A DNA stretch of 64,000 bases from NCBI GenBank assembly GCA_965238305.1, contig CBDEHK010000001.1:124001-188000 (forward strand), in the 5' to 3' direction. The translations under genes were made by a program, and so were the position numbers. This DNA is from CBDCGJ01 sp965238305 (GTDB lineage: Bacteria > Pseudomonadota > Alphaproteobacteria > GCA-2731375). The notes under the pieces are model-generated. The model saw only the letters and a program-made list of their open reading frames with translations. It was not told where the DNA came from and searched no databases. Positions within the stretch are counted from its first letter, which is position 1; the number at the start of each line of letters is the position of its first letter. This document shows, piece by piece, positions 34,918-43,184 of this stretch.

Positions 34918-36947
34918 AGCGACGGCAATTCCCGTCTAAACAGCATTCTGTCCATGGCCACCGGGTCTTCCTGAAATTCGCGGGCGGCGAGGTGGCCGGA
35001 ATAAACCGCATGCGCAATCAGGCCGGGGGCGTGGCAATCGCCGATCAAGCGGATATTGGTGCCGGATAGCGATTTCGCTAAGGCGTCGTTGGGGTGGCGT
35101 TCGGTGACGAGGACGGCGCTGTCGCAGGCGATCTCGCTTTTCTGAGCGCTATAAACGCAAGTCAGCTGGGCCTTGGTATTGGTGAGGCCGGCCAGTGATT
35201 TGCCGGTGACGATCTCCACCCCGAGATCGATCAAGCGGCCTTGAATTTTGCTTTGTTCCAAGGTGTTATTGGTCCAGATCGAGACTTCCGCCGCCGGCGT
35301 CACCAGCACCACCTGACAATCTGCCTGCACCAATGTTTCCGCCAGCACGCCGGCCATATAGGCGTGATCATCGTCATAGATCAGCACCCGCCCCGCCGGC
35401 CGCTGCCCGGCCATCAGATCATCCGGGGTGAAGACGGCCATCTGATCAAGCCCAAGTAAGGACGTCCGCGTTTGCCGACCGATCCCGTCACGCCGCCAGC
35501 TCGCCCCGGTCGCCACGAAAACCTGATCGGCGGCGAATTCGGCAATGCTGTCCGCATCCATCCGACTGTCGAGATAGATTTCCACATCGGCCATCTGCTG
35601 CAATTGCTGTTGGCGGTAATCGGCGACCCGGGCCCAGCTGGACAGGCCGGGTAAGGCCGCTTCACGACGGACCCGACCCCCCAGGCGATCCGAAGCTTCC
35701 GCCAGCGTCACGTCGTACCCGCGCCGGCCCAATTGCAGCGCGCATTCAAGTCCAGCGGGACCGCCACCGACAACCAAAACATTGGCCTCGGCGATTTTCG
35801 GCTGGATTTGTTCGGGATGCCAGCCACGTCGCCATTCTTCGCCGACAGTCGGGTTCTGGGTACAGCGCATCACCACTTCCCGGTTATCGCCGGATACACA
35901 GATGTTACAGCCGATGCATTCGCGGATTTCGTCGATTCGCCCGTGTTTGATTTTTTTGGGCAGAAAGGGATCGGCAATTGACGGCCGGGCCGCCCCGATC
36001 AGATCGAGCACGCCGCGCTTGATCTGGCTGACCATGGCATCCGGCGAAGTGAAGCGGCCGACGCCGACCACCGGCTTGGCGGTCACCTGTTTGACAAAGG
36101 CGGTGAAGTTTTCCTGATAACCTTCTATCGGCTCGAACCGGGCGGTGGCGCTGTCGTTCGACCAGCCGGAGACATTGACGTCCCACAGATCCGGCAATTC
36201 AGCCAACATCTCCACTACTTCGCGGCCTTCGCCGCTTGCTTCCATGCCGTCGCTGCCGAGCAATTCGTCGGTGGCAAAGCGGAAGGCGATGGCGACCTCG
36301 CCCGCCGCCGCGTCTTGCGCATCTTCCAATATCTCGCGAGTCAAGCGCACCCGGTTTTCCAGGCTGCCGCCATAATCGTCGCCGCGCTGATTGTAACGCG
36401 CCAGCAGGAAGTGATGCAGGATCGACATGTTATGGCCGGCATAGACATAGATGATGTCGAAACCAGCCGCTTTCGCCCGCTTCACCGCGTCCTTGTGCCA
36501 GCGCCGCAAATTGGCGATATCCTGTTTATCCATGGCGCGGGCTTGCACCGGATCGTAACCATCGTAAGCCGCATGCATGGGCGCGATCGGCACTGCCCGG
36601 CTCATCAAATTGGCCGCGTGCTGACCGTTATGGACCAATTCGATGGCCGCCAGGGCGCCATGTTCATGCACCGCATCAACCGTCAGCCTGAGCGCCGGGA
36701 TGTCGTTATCGTCCCACAAATGCTGCTCCACCGACGGCGAAATATCGCCGGAGGGATGGATTTCGCATTCTTGTGTTGCGATCACGGCCCAGCCGCCTTC
36801 CGCCTTGACCCGCCGCATCGCCGCGCTCGTCCGAGGCCGCAAATGCCCGGCGCCATCGCAATGCGGCACCTGATAAAACCGGTTCCGCGCGGTGACCGGA
36901 CCAATTTGCACGGGCTCAAAAAGGATTGCATAGGGATTATCTGGCAT
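34914..36947 (-). CDS. Trimethylamine dehydrogenase-like iron-sulfur flavoprotein
   Basis: 677 residues: an N-terminal old-yellow-enzyme barrel, a 4Fe-4S segment, then FAD/NAD-type domains. The match to trimethylamine dehydrogenase (TMADH) is close enough to share numbering. Cys30 (the FMN-linking Cys), Tyr169 and His172 are kept, and the cluster cysteines are C344, C347, C350 and C362. The TMADH aromatic cage is changed: Tyr60 is Glu60 and Trp355 is Asp354, while Trp264 has a counterpart (W262). A demethylating or amine-oxidising enzyme with a different substrate, such as an N-methylated amino acid, is likely. The ATG follows GGAGA. It is a single gene. Confidence 0.88.
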   Translation of the reverse strand: MPDNPYAILFEPVQIGPVTARNRFYQVPHCDGAGHLRPRTSAAMRRVKAEGGWAVIATQECEIHPSGDISPSVEQHLWDDNDIPALRLTVDAVHEHGALAAIELVHNGQHAANLMSRAVPIAPMHAAYDGYDPVQARAMDKQDIANLRRWHKDAVKRAKAAGFDIIYVYAGHNMSILHHFLLARYNQRGDDYGGSLENRVRLTREILEDAQDAAAGEVAIAFRFATDELLGSDGMEASGEGREVVEMLAELPDLWDVNVSGWSNDSATARFEPIEGYQENFTAFVKQVTAKPVVGVGRFTSPDAMVSQIKRGVLDLIGAARPSIADPFLPKKIKHGRIDEIRECIGCNICVSGDNREVVMRCTQNPTVGEEWRRGWHPEQIQPKIAEANVLVVGGGPAGLECALQLGRRGYDVTLAEASDRLGGRVRREAALPGLSSWARVADYRQQQLQQMADVEIYLDSRMDADSIAEFAADQVFVATGASWRRDGIGRQTRTSLLGLDQMAVFTPDDLMAGQRPAGRVLIYDDDHAYMAGVLAETLVQADCQVVLVTPAAEVSIWTNNTLEQSKIQGRLIDLGVEIVTGKSLAGLTNTKAQLTCVYSAQKSEIACDSAVLVTERHPNDALAKSLSGTNIRLIGDCHAPGLIAHAVYSGHLAAREFQEDPVAMDRMLFRRELPSL

Positions 36948-37051
36948 GCGCAACGTCTCCTGAATGATCGGAGAAATGTCGGCGCGCAAGGTGGTCCTTG
37001 TCAAGTCGATGACAATCCTTGAAGATCACGCGGTGAGGCAGGCGTTAAATA

Positions 37052-38050
37052 GTGAAATCAGCCGGAGATATTGTGACGCGAGTTATTGAAAAGATCTGTT
37101 GCGCTGGCGTTTTGTTTGTTTTGTGTCTGCTGGCGGCGCCTTTTGCTGAAGCCGAGGACGTGACCATCGCTTCGGCCAGTCCCTACCAGTTGGCAAATCT
37201 GCTGCAAGAGGCAAATCCAACTTACGACGTCCGGATAAACGCCGATCTGGTTTATTCTAGCCAAACGACTGAAAAAATGCCGGCGCTTGTTTTCATGCAT
37301 GGCTCCGGGGGCCGGCTGGCGCGCCATCAACGTTATCTTGAGTTGGCTCGCGCGCTCGGTTTTGCGACGTTGCAGATTGACAGTTTCAGGGCCCGTGGGA
37401 TTGGCTCGACGGTTGGCAATCAAGCCAATGTTACGGCGGCGATGATGACGGTCGATGCCTTGCGGGGGTTAGATTTTCTGACCCAACGGCCCGACATCGA
37501 TGCTAACAAAATTGTCATCATGGGTAGCAGCAAGGGCGCCACCGCGGCACTTTATGCGACCTGGGCACCAACGCGGCGCAAAGTGGCGGGCGATCTTGAC
37601 TTTGCTGGCTACGTCTTGCTTTACCCATACTGCACGACTATCGAGGACGGTGACGTCACGACAAATCCGGTGCATGTCTTTATCGGCGAAAAGGACAACT
37701 GGACACCGCCGGCGCCTTGCCTCAAACAGGCTGAGAGGATGAAGGCGCGGGGGCGAAACTGGGCGATCACCCTTTATGAAGACGCCTATCATGGCTTCGA
37801 TGCGCCGATCAAAGGCATCCGCAACATGCCCTACGCCTATAGCATGGTCGGCTGCAATATCGCCTTGCGGGCCGATGGTTATGAATATGAAACCGGCTCC
37901 GGCTATCTGTTGAGCAAAGCCACCCGGCGAAAGGCCTTCGCCAATTGCGCCAAAAAAGGCGCGGTTAAAATGGGTGGGTCCGATGCCGGCGATGTACTGT
38001 TCCGCGATATCAAAACCTTTCTGACAACGATAAAGAAACGACGGCCTTAG
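37052..38050 (+). CDS. Exported dienelactone-hydrolase-like alpha/beta hydrolase
   Basis: 332 residues from GTG 37052, or 325 from GTG 37073, which has GGAGA close upstream. A signal peptide (CCAGVLFVLCLLAAPFAEA) sends it to the periplasm. The alpha/beta hydrolase triad is readable: Ser in MGSSKGA, Asp in GEKDNWTPP and His in DAYHGFDAP. Four or more cysteines in the mature part may form disulfides. The substrate is unknown. It is divergent from the TMADH-like gene. Confidence 0.82.
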   Translation: MKSAGDIVTRVIEKICCAGVLFVLCLLAAPFAEAEDVTIASASPYQLANLLQEANPTYDVRINADLVYSSQTTEKMPALVFMHGSGGRLARHQRYLELARALGFATLQIDSFRARGIGSTVGNQANVTAAMMTVDALRGLDFLTQRPDIDANKIVIMGSSKGATAALYATWAPTRRKVAGDLDFAGYVLLYPYCTTIEDGDVTTNPVHVFIGEKDNWTPPAPCLKQAERMKARGRNWAITLYEDAYHGFDAPIKGIRNMPYAYSMVGCNIALRADGYEYETGSGYLLSKATRRKAFANCAKKGAVKMGGSDAGDVLFRDIKTFLTTIKKRRP

Positions 38051-38175
38051 AGCGTAGGTGCAGAGCATGAAGTCATAACTAGCCCACCATGGCGGCGAAA
38101 TATTCGACTTGTGTTATTCCTAGAAATCGCAAATATGGCAGCCAAATCTGCACCAACCCCAGCACGAGGCCCCTG

Positions 38176-38889
38176 ATGATCGAACTTGAACGGCACGATG
38201 ATGTTTTTGTCCTGACCATGGATGCGGGCGAGAACCGCTGGAATACCAATTTTGTTCGGGCCTTTGCGGCACGATTGGATGAGGTCGAGGCATCGAGCGG
38301 GCCGGCGGCGTTGGTGACCACGTCAAGCGATGCAAAATTCTTCTCCAATGGGCTGGATATCGAGTGGCGGCTGGGCGACGGCGACGGCGCGGGCGGCGAC
38401 AAGGCGGTCTTTGGCGCCGAATTTATGGCCCTGATGGGGCGTTTGATCACTTTTCCGCTGCCGACGATCTGCGCCGTGAATGGGCACGGTTTTGGCGCCG
38501 GTTTCATGGTCGCACTTTGCCATGATATGCGAGTGATGCGGGAAGATCGTGGTTTTCTCTGCGCCAATGAAATTCAGATCGGGCTGCGCATTCCGGATGC
38601 GGAATTCACCCTATTTCGGCACAAAATGTCCGGCAGCGCCTTTTTCGAGACGGTGCAACTGGCGCGCCGCTGGACCGGACCGGCTGCCAAGGCCGCTGGA
38701 TTTGTGCATGATATTGCCGGACCGGATGAGCTCACGCCGCTGGCGATTGCCAAGGCCCGCCAACTCGCCCCGCTTGGGGCCGACCGGGCCCTTTATGGGC
38801 AATCGAAGGAACGCATTTTCGGCGAAGCCCCATCGATCAATCACCCCGACGGTGCCGCCCACTGGCTGCGTCATCGTTCCGGCCATTAG
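38176..38889 (+). CDS. Enoyl-CoA hydratase/isomerase family protein
   Basis: 237 residues, crotonase fold. Oxyanion-hole segments are KFFSNGLDIEW and AVNGHGFGAGFM. The short length and the ANEIQIGLRIPDAEF segment resemble delta3-delta2-enoyl-CoA isomerases (ECI2-like) rather than hydratases with a Glu pair. The ATG follows GAGG. It begins a short plus-strand pair with the YchJ-type gene 17 bases on. Confidence 0.85.
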   Translation: MIELERHDDVFVLTMDAGENRWNTNFVRAFAARLDEVEASSGPAALVTTSSDAKFFSNGLDIEWRLGDGDGAGGDKAVFGAEFMALMGRLITFPLPTICAVNGHGFGAGFMVALCHDMRVMREDRGFLCANEIQIGLRIPDAEFTLFRHKMSGSAFFETVQLARRWTGPAAKAAGFVHDIAGPDELTPLAIAKARQLAPLGADRALYGQSKERIFGEAPSINHPDGAAHWLRHRSGH

Positions 38890-38906
38890 AATAGGAATAG
38901 TAGATC

Positions 38907-39395
38907 ATGAATGATTGCCCCTGTGGCTCCGGGAAGGCGCTGGCCGAATGTTGCGGGCCTTATATCGATGGGGCGGCGGCGCCGACGGCGGAAGCGTTGA
39001 TGCGCTCACGCTATTCGGCCCATGTGCTGGAAAACGTTGAATATCTGGCCGCCACCTTATCAGCGGACCAACGGGAAGATTTCGATGCGGAGGAGACGCA
39101 GGAAAGCTTCGCGCAGGTCAAATGGCTTGGCCTCGAGATCCGCAAGACCAATGCCGGCGGCGAAGCGGATCAGACCGGCGAAGTCGAATTTGCCGCTCGT
39201 TATCGCCAGGGCATGGAAATCGGCGTCCATCACGAATTGTCATCTTTCGCCCGCGAAGAGGGCCAATGGGTCTTCGCCGGTGCTGAAATGAACCCAAAAG
39301 CCCCCACAGTCCACGTCACCAAAATCGGCCGCAACGCGCCCTGTCCCTGCGGCAGCGGTAAAAAATACAAAAAATGTTGCGGGGCGGCAGCTTGA
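38907..39395 (+). CDS. YchJ family protein with two SEC-C zinc motifs
   Basis: 162 residues. A SEC-C motif at each end: CPCGSGKALAECCG at the N-terminus and CPCGSGKKYKKCCG at the C-terminus, each a zinc-binding CxCx8CC set. The middle is the UPF0225/NTF2-like domain (ALMRSRYSAHVLENVEYLAAT). The function is unknown; SEC-C motifs bind zinc and often ribosomal or SecB partners. Confidence 0.92.
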   Translation: MNDCPCGSGKALAECCGPYIDGAAAPTAEALMRSRYSAHVLENVEYLAATLSADQREDFDAEETQESFAQVKWLGLEIRKTNAGGEADQTGEVEFAARYRQGMEIGVHHELSSFAREEGQWVFAGAEMNPKAPTVHVTKIGRNAPCPCGSGKKYKKCCGAAA

Positions 39396-39397
39396 GC

Positions 39398-39423
39398 AAA
39401 AAAACCGGCCGCTAAAACCGGCC
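39398..39423 (-). terminator. Terminator of the HCCA-isomerase-like gene
   Basis: On the minus strand GGCCG / CGGCC around a 7-base loop is followed by GGTTTTTTT. The TAG stop of the minus-strand gene lies within the loop. It faces the end of the YchJ gene three bases away. Confidence 0.7.
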
Positions 39424-40212
39424 ATCCCAGGCGTGGGAGAAATCGGGTCGCACATCGCCCCGGCGGGCCAGACCGGCAGCATGCAGTTTGCCCCGGATCA
39501 GCGCCAGATGCTCGCGCCCGAATAGACCCAGGGTGCGGCCGGACGCTTCGTCGTCAAAGACATAATGCGGCACCCCGGCGACACCGCTGGCTTCGGCCTC
39601 GCTCTGACAAGCCTCCAATTCCTGCATCCCGTCGCCGTCGGCGCCCATAAAAGCATCAAAACCGCTGTCGTCGCCGCCGACCGCAAGCAAGGTATCGCGC
39701 AGCTGCGCCACCGAATCTAATTCATAGTCGCGCCAGCCGCTGCCCCAACCTTCCAGATAGACCCGCATCAGGAACGGCACCTCCAGGCCCTGGCCCTTGG
39801 CGAATAGCATCGCCTTGTTGGCGGCGTCTGAATTGAGCAAGCGCTGCGGACTTCTAAACGGCAGGCGTTGCAGGGCGGCATATTGCCGGGCCGCGGCATA
39901 ATACATCCGGGCCTTGCGATCGGCGGCGGGATCATTGGGCCGCCGCTTCATGTCGCCATCGACAGTTTTTGTGATCCCCAGCGCCACATAACTCAAGCTA
40001 TAGGGCCGGAAGTTCAGTCGCACGGCATAGTCCCGCGCCACCATCAGGGTCGGCCGGACCGCCAGATAGGCGTGCGGCGACTTGGCGTCCAGATAAACCT
40101 GCAGCGACTTTTCCCCCGGCAAGGCCATGATCTGCTGCCAGAGCGGCGCCTCGGCCCAGATCGCCGCGCCCGCATCGCTTAAACCGTCCTGCGTCTCCTG
40201 CTGAACCGTCAT
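39412..40212 (-). CDS. DsbA-fold protein of the 2-hydroxychromene-2-carboxylate isomerase type
   Basis: 266 residues. A thioredoxin-like fold in which the DsbA CxxC is replaced by SPHAY (Ser45), as in glutathione-dependent HCCA isomerases and kappa GSTs, with a cis-Pro loop GVAGVPHYVF. A helical insertion lies between. There is no signal peptide, so it is cytosolic. GGGAGGGG precedes the ATG. It may isomerise or conjugate an aromatic intermediate; the exact reaction is unknown. Confidence 0.82.
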   Translation of the reverse strand: MTVQQETQDGLSDAGAAIWAEAPLWQQIMALPGEKSLQVYLDAKSPHAYLAVRPTLMVARDYAVRLNFRPYSLSYVALGITKTVDGDMKRRPNDPAADRKARMYYAAARQYAALQRLPFRSPQRLLNSDAANKAMLFAKGQGLEVPFLMRVYLEGWGSGWRDYELDSVAQLRDTLLAVGGDDSGFDAFMGADGDGMQELEACQSEAEASGVAGVPHYVFDDEASGRTLGLFGREHLALIRGKLHAAGLARRGDVRPDFSHAWDGRF

Positions 40213-40302
40213 GGCCCCTCCCGAAATAAGATCTATGTTGGCGACACCATAACCAAGCCTGCCCACCGCATGCAATTCAGAATACGTCGCTGCCGACTTA
40301 CC

Positions 40303-41223
40303 TCAGTCCGCATCCTTGCCCACATCCTTAAACGACAAGTCCGACCAGTTTTCCCAAAGCTGCGCCAAGGCGGCATAATCCAATTCGCCCAGGCCCTCAG
40401 CCTCGGCAATTTCGTAAGCTGAATGGGAAGCCAGGGTGGCAAACAGCGGCACCCCCAATTCCTGCGCCGTCTGCAGGGCCAGCACGGAATCCTTGCGGGC
40501 ATTGCTGACCGACATGCCGCCCGTATAATCGCCCTCCTTGATTCGCTGCTGGACCCGATGCACCAGGGGCCGCATCAGGCCATCCTCGCGGCTGAGGATA
40601 TCAATCATGGTCTGGGTCGATATCTCCAGCTTGCTCGACATGGCGAAGGCTTCGATTAAGACCACCATTAGCGCATGCATGACGCCGTTATTGACCACTT
40701 TGACGCCCATGCCGGCACCGACCGGGCCAAGTTCGAAGATACGCTGGGCCAGCAGATCCAGGACCGGTCTGGCCTTGGCGATATCGTCGGCGCCGCCCCC
40801 CGGGAAAAAGGTGATTTCCGCCGCCGCCATGCTGGCGACGCCGCCGGCAATCGCGGCATCGACATAGGCGATGCCCTGGGCCCGGCAGCGCCCGGCGCTC
40901 TCGATGGCGTTATGCGGCGTGATCGTGCTGGTTTCGATGATCACCTCCGGCAGGCTGGCGCTGGTCAAGATCTCGTCGATCACCGCCAAGGAGATTGCCG
41001 GTTTCGGCAGGGACAGGATCACCGCACCAGACTCTTCTGCAACCGCCGCCGCCACCTCGCCGGCCGAGCCGACGCAGCCGATCCCTAATTCTTCCGCCGC
41101 GTGGCGGCGCCGCGGATCCAGGTCACAGCCGATCACCGCCGCCTTCCCCAACAAACCCCGGCAAATCGACAACCCGGCATTGCCAAGCCCGATCACACCA
41201 ATCAAACTAATTCCCTCCGTCAT
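40303..41223 (-). CDS. NAD(P)-dependent beta-hydroxyacid dehydrogenase (HIBADH-like)
   Basis: 306 residues. Rossmann motif GLGNAG at 12-17, the substrate motif DAAIAGGVASMAA, and GMGVKVVNN containing the catalytic Lys region of 3-hydroxyisobutyrate/6-phosphogluconate dehydrogenases. It oxidises a short beta-hydroxyacid; the specific substrate is not clear. AAGGAAG lies before the ATG. It is 90 bases upstream of the HCCA-isomerase-like gene on the same strand, possibly co-transcribed. Confidence 0.87.
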   Translation of the reverse strand: MTEGISLIGVIGLGNAGLSICRGLLGKAAVIGCDLDPRRRHAAEELGIGCVGSAGEVAAAVAEESGAVILSLPKPAISLAVIDEILTSASLPEVIIETSTITPHNAIESAGRCRAQGIAYVDAAIAGGVASMAAAEITFFPGGGADDIAKARPVLDLLAQRIFELGPVGAGMGVKVVNNGVMHALMVVLIEAFAMSSKLEISTQTMIDILSREDGLMRPLVHRVQQRIKEGDYTGGMSVSNARKDSVLALQTAQELGVPLFATLASHSAYEIAEAEGLGELDYAALAQLWENWSDLSFKDVGKDAD

Positions 41224-41248
41224 ATCAACGCACTTCCTTCGCAATTCC

Positions 41249-41404
41249 GTCATTCCAAGCGCAGTATACGACAATTCGCGATTTTGGGGATTTCCGGCGT
41301 GGAGATGATGGGGTCTGGTCTGTTAATGAGGGGCCGGACCTGAATGAAGTGAACTGTCTGCTCCACCTTGTCATTTCGGTCAAGCGCAGTGCGAGCCAGA
41401 ATCC
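41249..41404. repeat. Degenerate GTCATTCC-type dispersed repeat, two partial copies
   Basis: GTCATTCCAAGCGCAGTA (41249-41266) and a related stretch (41370-41404, beginning GTCATTTCGGTCAAGCGCAG) resemble the short palindromic GTCATTCCGG...CCGGAATCC elements scattered between genes in many alphaproteobacteria. The second copy keeps the outer half GAGCCAGAATCC. Apart from these copies and the promoter at 41566 I see nothing coding in 41224-41648. Confidence 0.4.
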
Positions 41405-41565
41405 AAATCGACGCTGGACGCAGAAGAAAGCAAAATTAAGTTAACTGTCACCGTAATCTACGGTAATCCAGAATTCATGGGCGTGCGACAGAACTTGAAC
41501 GTCGGACAGGCATTTGACACCTAGAGATATCCCACGATAAATTCAAAATTCTTAATCAACTTAAG

Positions 41566-41594
41566 TTGGCAACAATTAAGCACTATGATATAAA
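41566..41594 (+). promoter_or_regulatory. Sigma70-type promoter of the protease/membrane protein pair
   Basis: TTGGCA (41566-41571) and TATAAA (41589-41594) separated by exactly 17 bases, in AT-rich DNA 55 bases before the ATG. GGGAG precedes the start codon. Confidence 0.65.
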
Positions 41595-41648
41595 TAGTTT
41601 GGCGTATATTTAGACGCACTGCCAAACATATGCATTGGGAGCAATGAA

Positions 41649-42584
41649 ATGTCTGGGAACCGAAGAAACCCAATTATTCTGTTGGCTCTCGCAGTAGTCG
41701 TTATTATTGGTGGCTCCCTTTTTTTATTTCCAAATCGTTCAAGTGTGGGTGTCGAAGAACTCGAATCTGCAATATCGGAATACCTTGACCAGGACGTATT
41801 CGTTACATTCGAACCCTCCACGCAATCTGGTTTCGGTGCCGGTGTAACGAGGCAATATTATTCCAACGCGCTGACTTTGCTGCAACGGAAATACAAGCGA
41901 ACTGACATCAACGCTATCGGAATCAATGAGCCGATTAGCGATGAACGCATCAACATCTATTTTTTCGACGATGATCCCATCGGACTACTGAAACCGTTCC
42001 AATCTAACTGCACATACACCGGCCATCGCCAGATAATTGTTTGTGACATGGGGCATATTAAAAGAACATTGCTGCTGGGAAATGACTTCGCCAAAGGCTC
42101 CGGAACTATGCCTGGTTTTTCGGCACAAGAAGTTGAACAATTACTGAACACAATTGTGGACCATGTCTATCTTTGGGTCATTGGCCACGAAATCGGCCAT
42201 ATTGCGCACGGTCATAGCGGGCGAGAGTTCAACTTCGACGGCAAGCGCTGGGGCATATTTAACCGCACTCGGTTCGCAAGCGGAGACTCAAGAGAAGTAG
42301 AAGCAGATGACTTCGCCGTTGAAGCCGTAGGAAACCAAGGCGTCGGATTCTTTCTTTGGCTTGGTCTTAGTCAAATTGTAGCAAATCCGAAGATGTTTTC
42401 TTTACCGTCATCGGACGATCAAGCGATCTTATTGTCTGATTGTTCGCTTACTCATGAGCCCCTTTTCAAACGTGCTGTGGACATTGCCCAGAAAACGATC
42501 GACTCCGGTTTAGTAATTGATTCAACAGGTCATTTCGAACGCATCGCGGAACGAATAAAATTAAATACGGAGAATTGCTCTTGA
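41649..42584 (+). CDS. Membrane-anchored HExxH zinc metallopeptidase, unrecognised subfamily
   Basis: 311 residues. An N-terminal membrane helix (about 9-26) anchors a domain carrying HEIGHIAHGH and, about 40 residues later, EVEADDFAVE. This is the HExxH plus downstream Glu-x-x-x-Asp pattern of gluzincins such as M48 proteases. Two Cys in SNCTYTGHRQIIVCD may form a disulfide. The body does not look like HtpX or Ste24. The DNA is clearly AT-richer than the flanking metabolic genes, suggesting recent gain. It is coupled to the next gene by a TTGA overlap. Confidence 0.8.
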   Translation: MSGNRRNPIILLALAVVVIIGGSLFLFPNRSSVGVEELESAISEYLDQDVFVTFEPSTQSGFGAGVTRQYYSNALTLLQRKYKRTDINAIGINEPISDERINIYFFDDDPIGLLKPFQSNCTYTGHRQIIVCDMGHIKRTLLLGNDFAKGSGTMPGFSAQEVEQLLNTIVDHVYLWVIGHEIGHIAHGHSGREFNFDGKRWGIFNRTRFASGDSREVEADDFAVEAVGNQGVGFFLWLGLSQIVANPKMFSLPSSDDQAILLSDCSLTHEPLFKRAVDIAQKTIDSGLVIDSTGHFERIAERIKLNTENCS

Positions 42585-43003
42585 AAAATTTACTGTTTCT
42601 TGCAGTAGCGGCTTCGATTTTCATAGCGACTTTCTCATTGGATAGCGCTTGGAACTTCGTCGGGCTCAATTTTGATGGTTCTGATGGCAATCTCGAAGGC
42701 TCCAACGGTTTACGCATGATCTGGATATTTGTTTGTATGCTCATTGGAATTGCTTTCGGCCAAGGATATCGTGTTGTTTCAGTCGATCGTAAACTTTCCT
42801 TGAAAAATTTGCTTAACGCGGACCTTTGGCGTTCCTTGCTGTCCTCACCTATAGTTTTCGGCGCTGTCTATCTTGGCGTACGAGGACAACCAGATGTTGT
42901 TGTTGCATCTATATTAGCATTCGAAAACGGCTTCATATGCAACGTTATTGCCGAAAAACGTTTGGCTAGGCTGACCGACGGAAACATAGACGAACCGTCA
43001 TGA
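42581..43003 (+). CDS. Small membrane protein paired with the HExxH protease
   Basis: 140 residues from a TTG start with GGAGA seven bases upstream; the TTG overlaps the protease stop by four bases (TTGA). Three or four hydrophobic segments are seen (about 2-16, 45-62, 85-105, with a further weak one). I do not recognise the family. Because it is coupled to the protease and shares its AT-rich composition, it may be the protease's partner, substrate or inhibitor; this is inference from context only. Confidence 0.7.
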   Translation: MKNLLFLAVAASIFIATFSLDSAWNFVGLNFDGSDGNLEGSNGLRMIWIFVCMLIGIAFGQGYRVVSVDRKLSLKNLLNADLWRSLLSSPIVFGAVYLGVRGQPDVVVASILAFENGFICNVIAEKRLARLTDGNIDEPS

Positions 43004-43184
43004 CATATCGCGGTTTTTCTACAAACGTCCTTTCCCCCTCCGCCGTTTGCATTTTTCGCTTATCCGCGCTATTGAGGCGGCGTTAATCCAAATTATTCAC
43101 TTTCGGGCTTGGCCGCGCCGCGGGCACTCCTAGCGCCGCGCCGCCTGATCCATCAAAACGTACCTGTTCGAAGGAGAATAGCTC

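Noticed and set aside
38089..38175. Upstream extension of the enoyl-CoA isomerase
   Set aside because: The added 29 residues do not resemble the family N-terminus; GAGG lies directly before the ATG at 38176.
41649..43003. Classical toxin-antitoxin pair
   Set aside because: The first protein is a 311-residue anchored protease and the second a membrane protein; neither resembles a known toxin or antitoxin. The pairing is reported only as a module.
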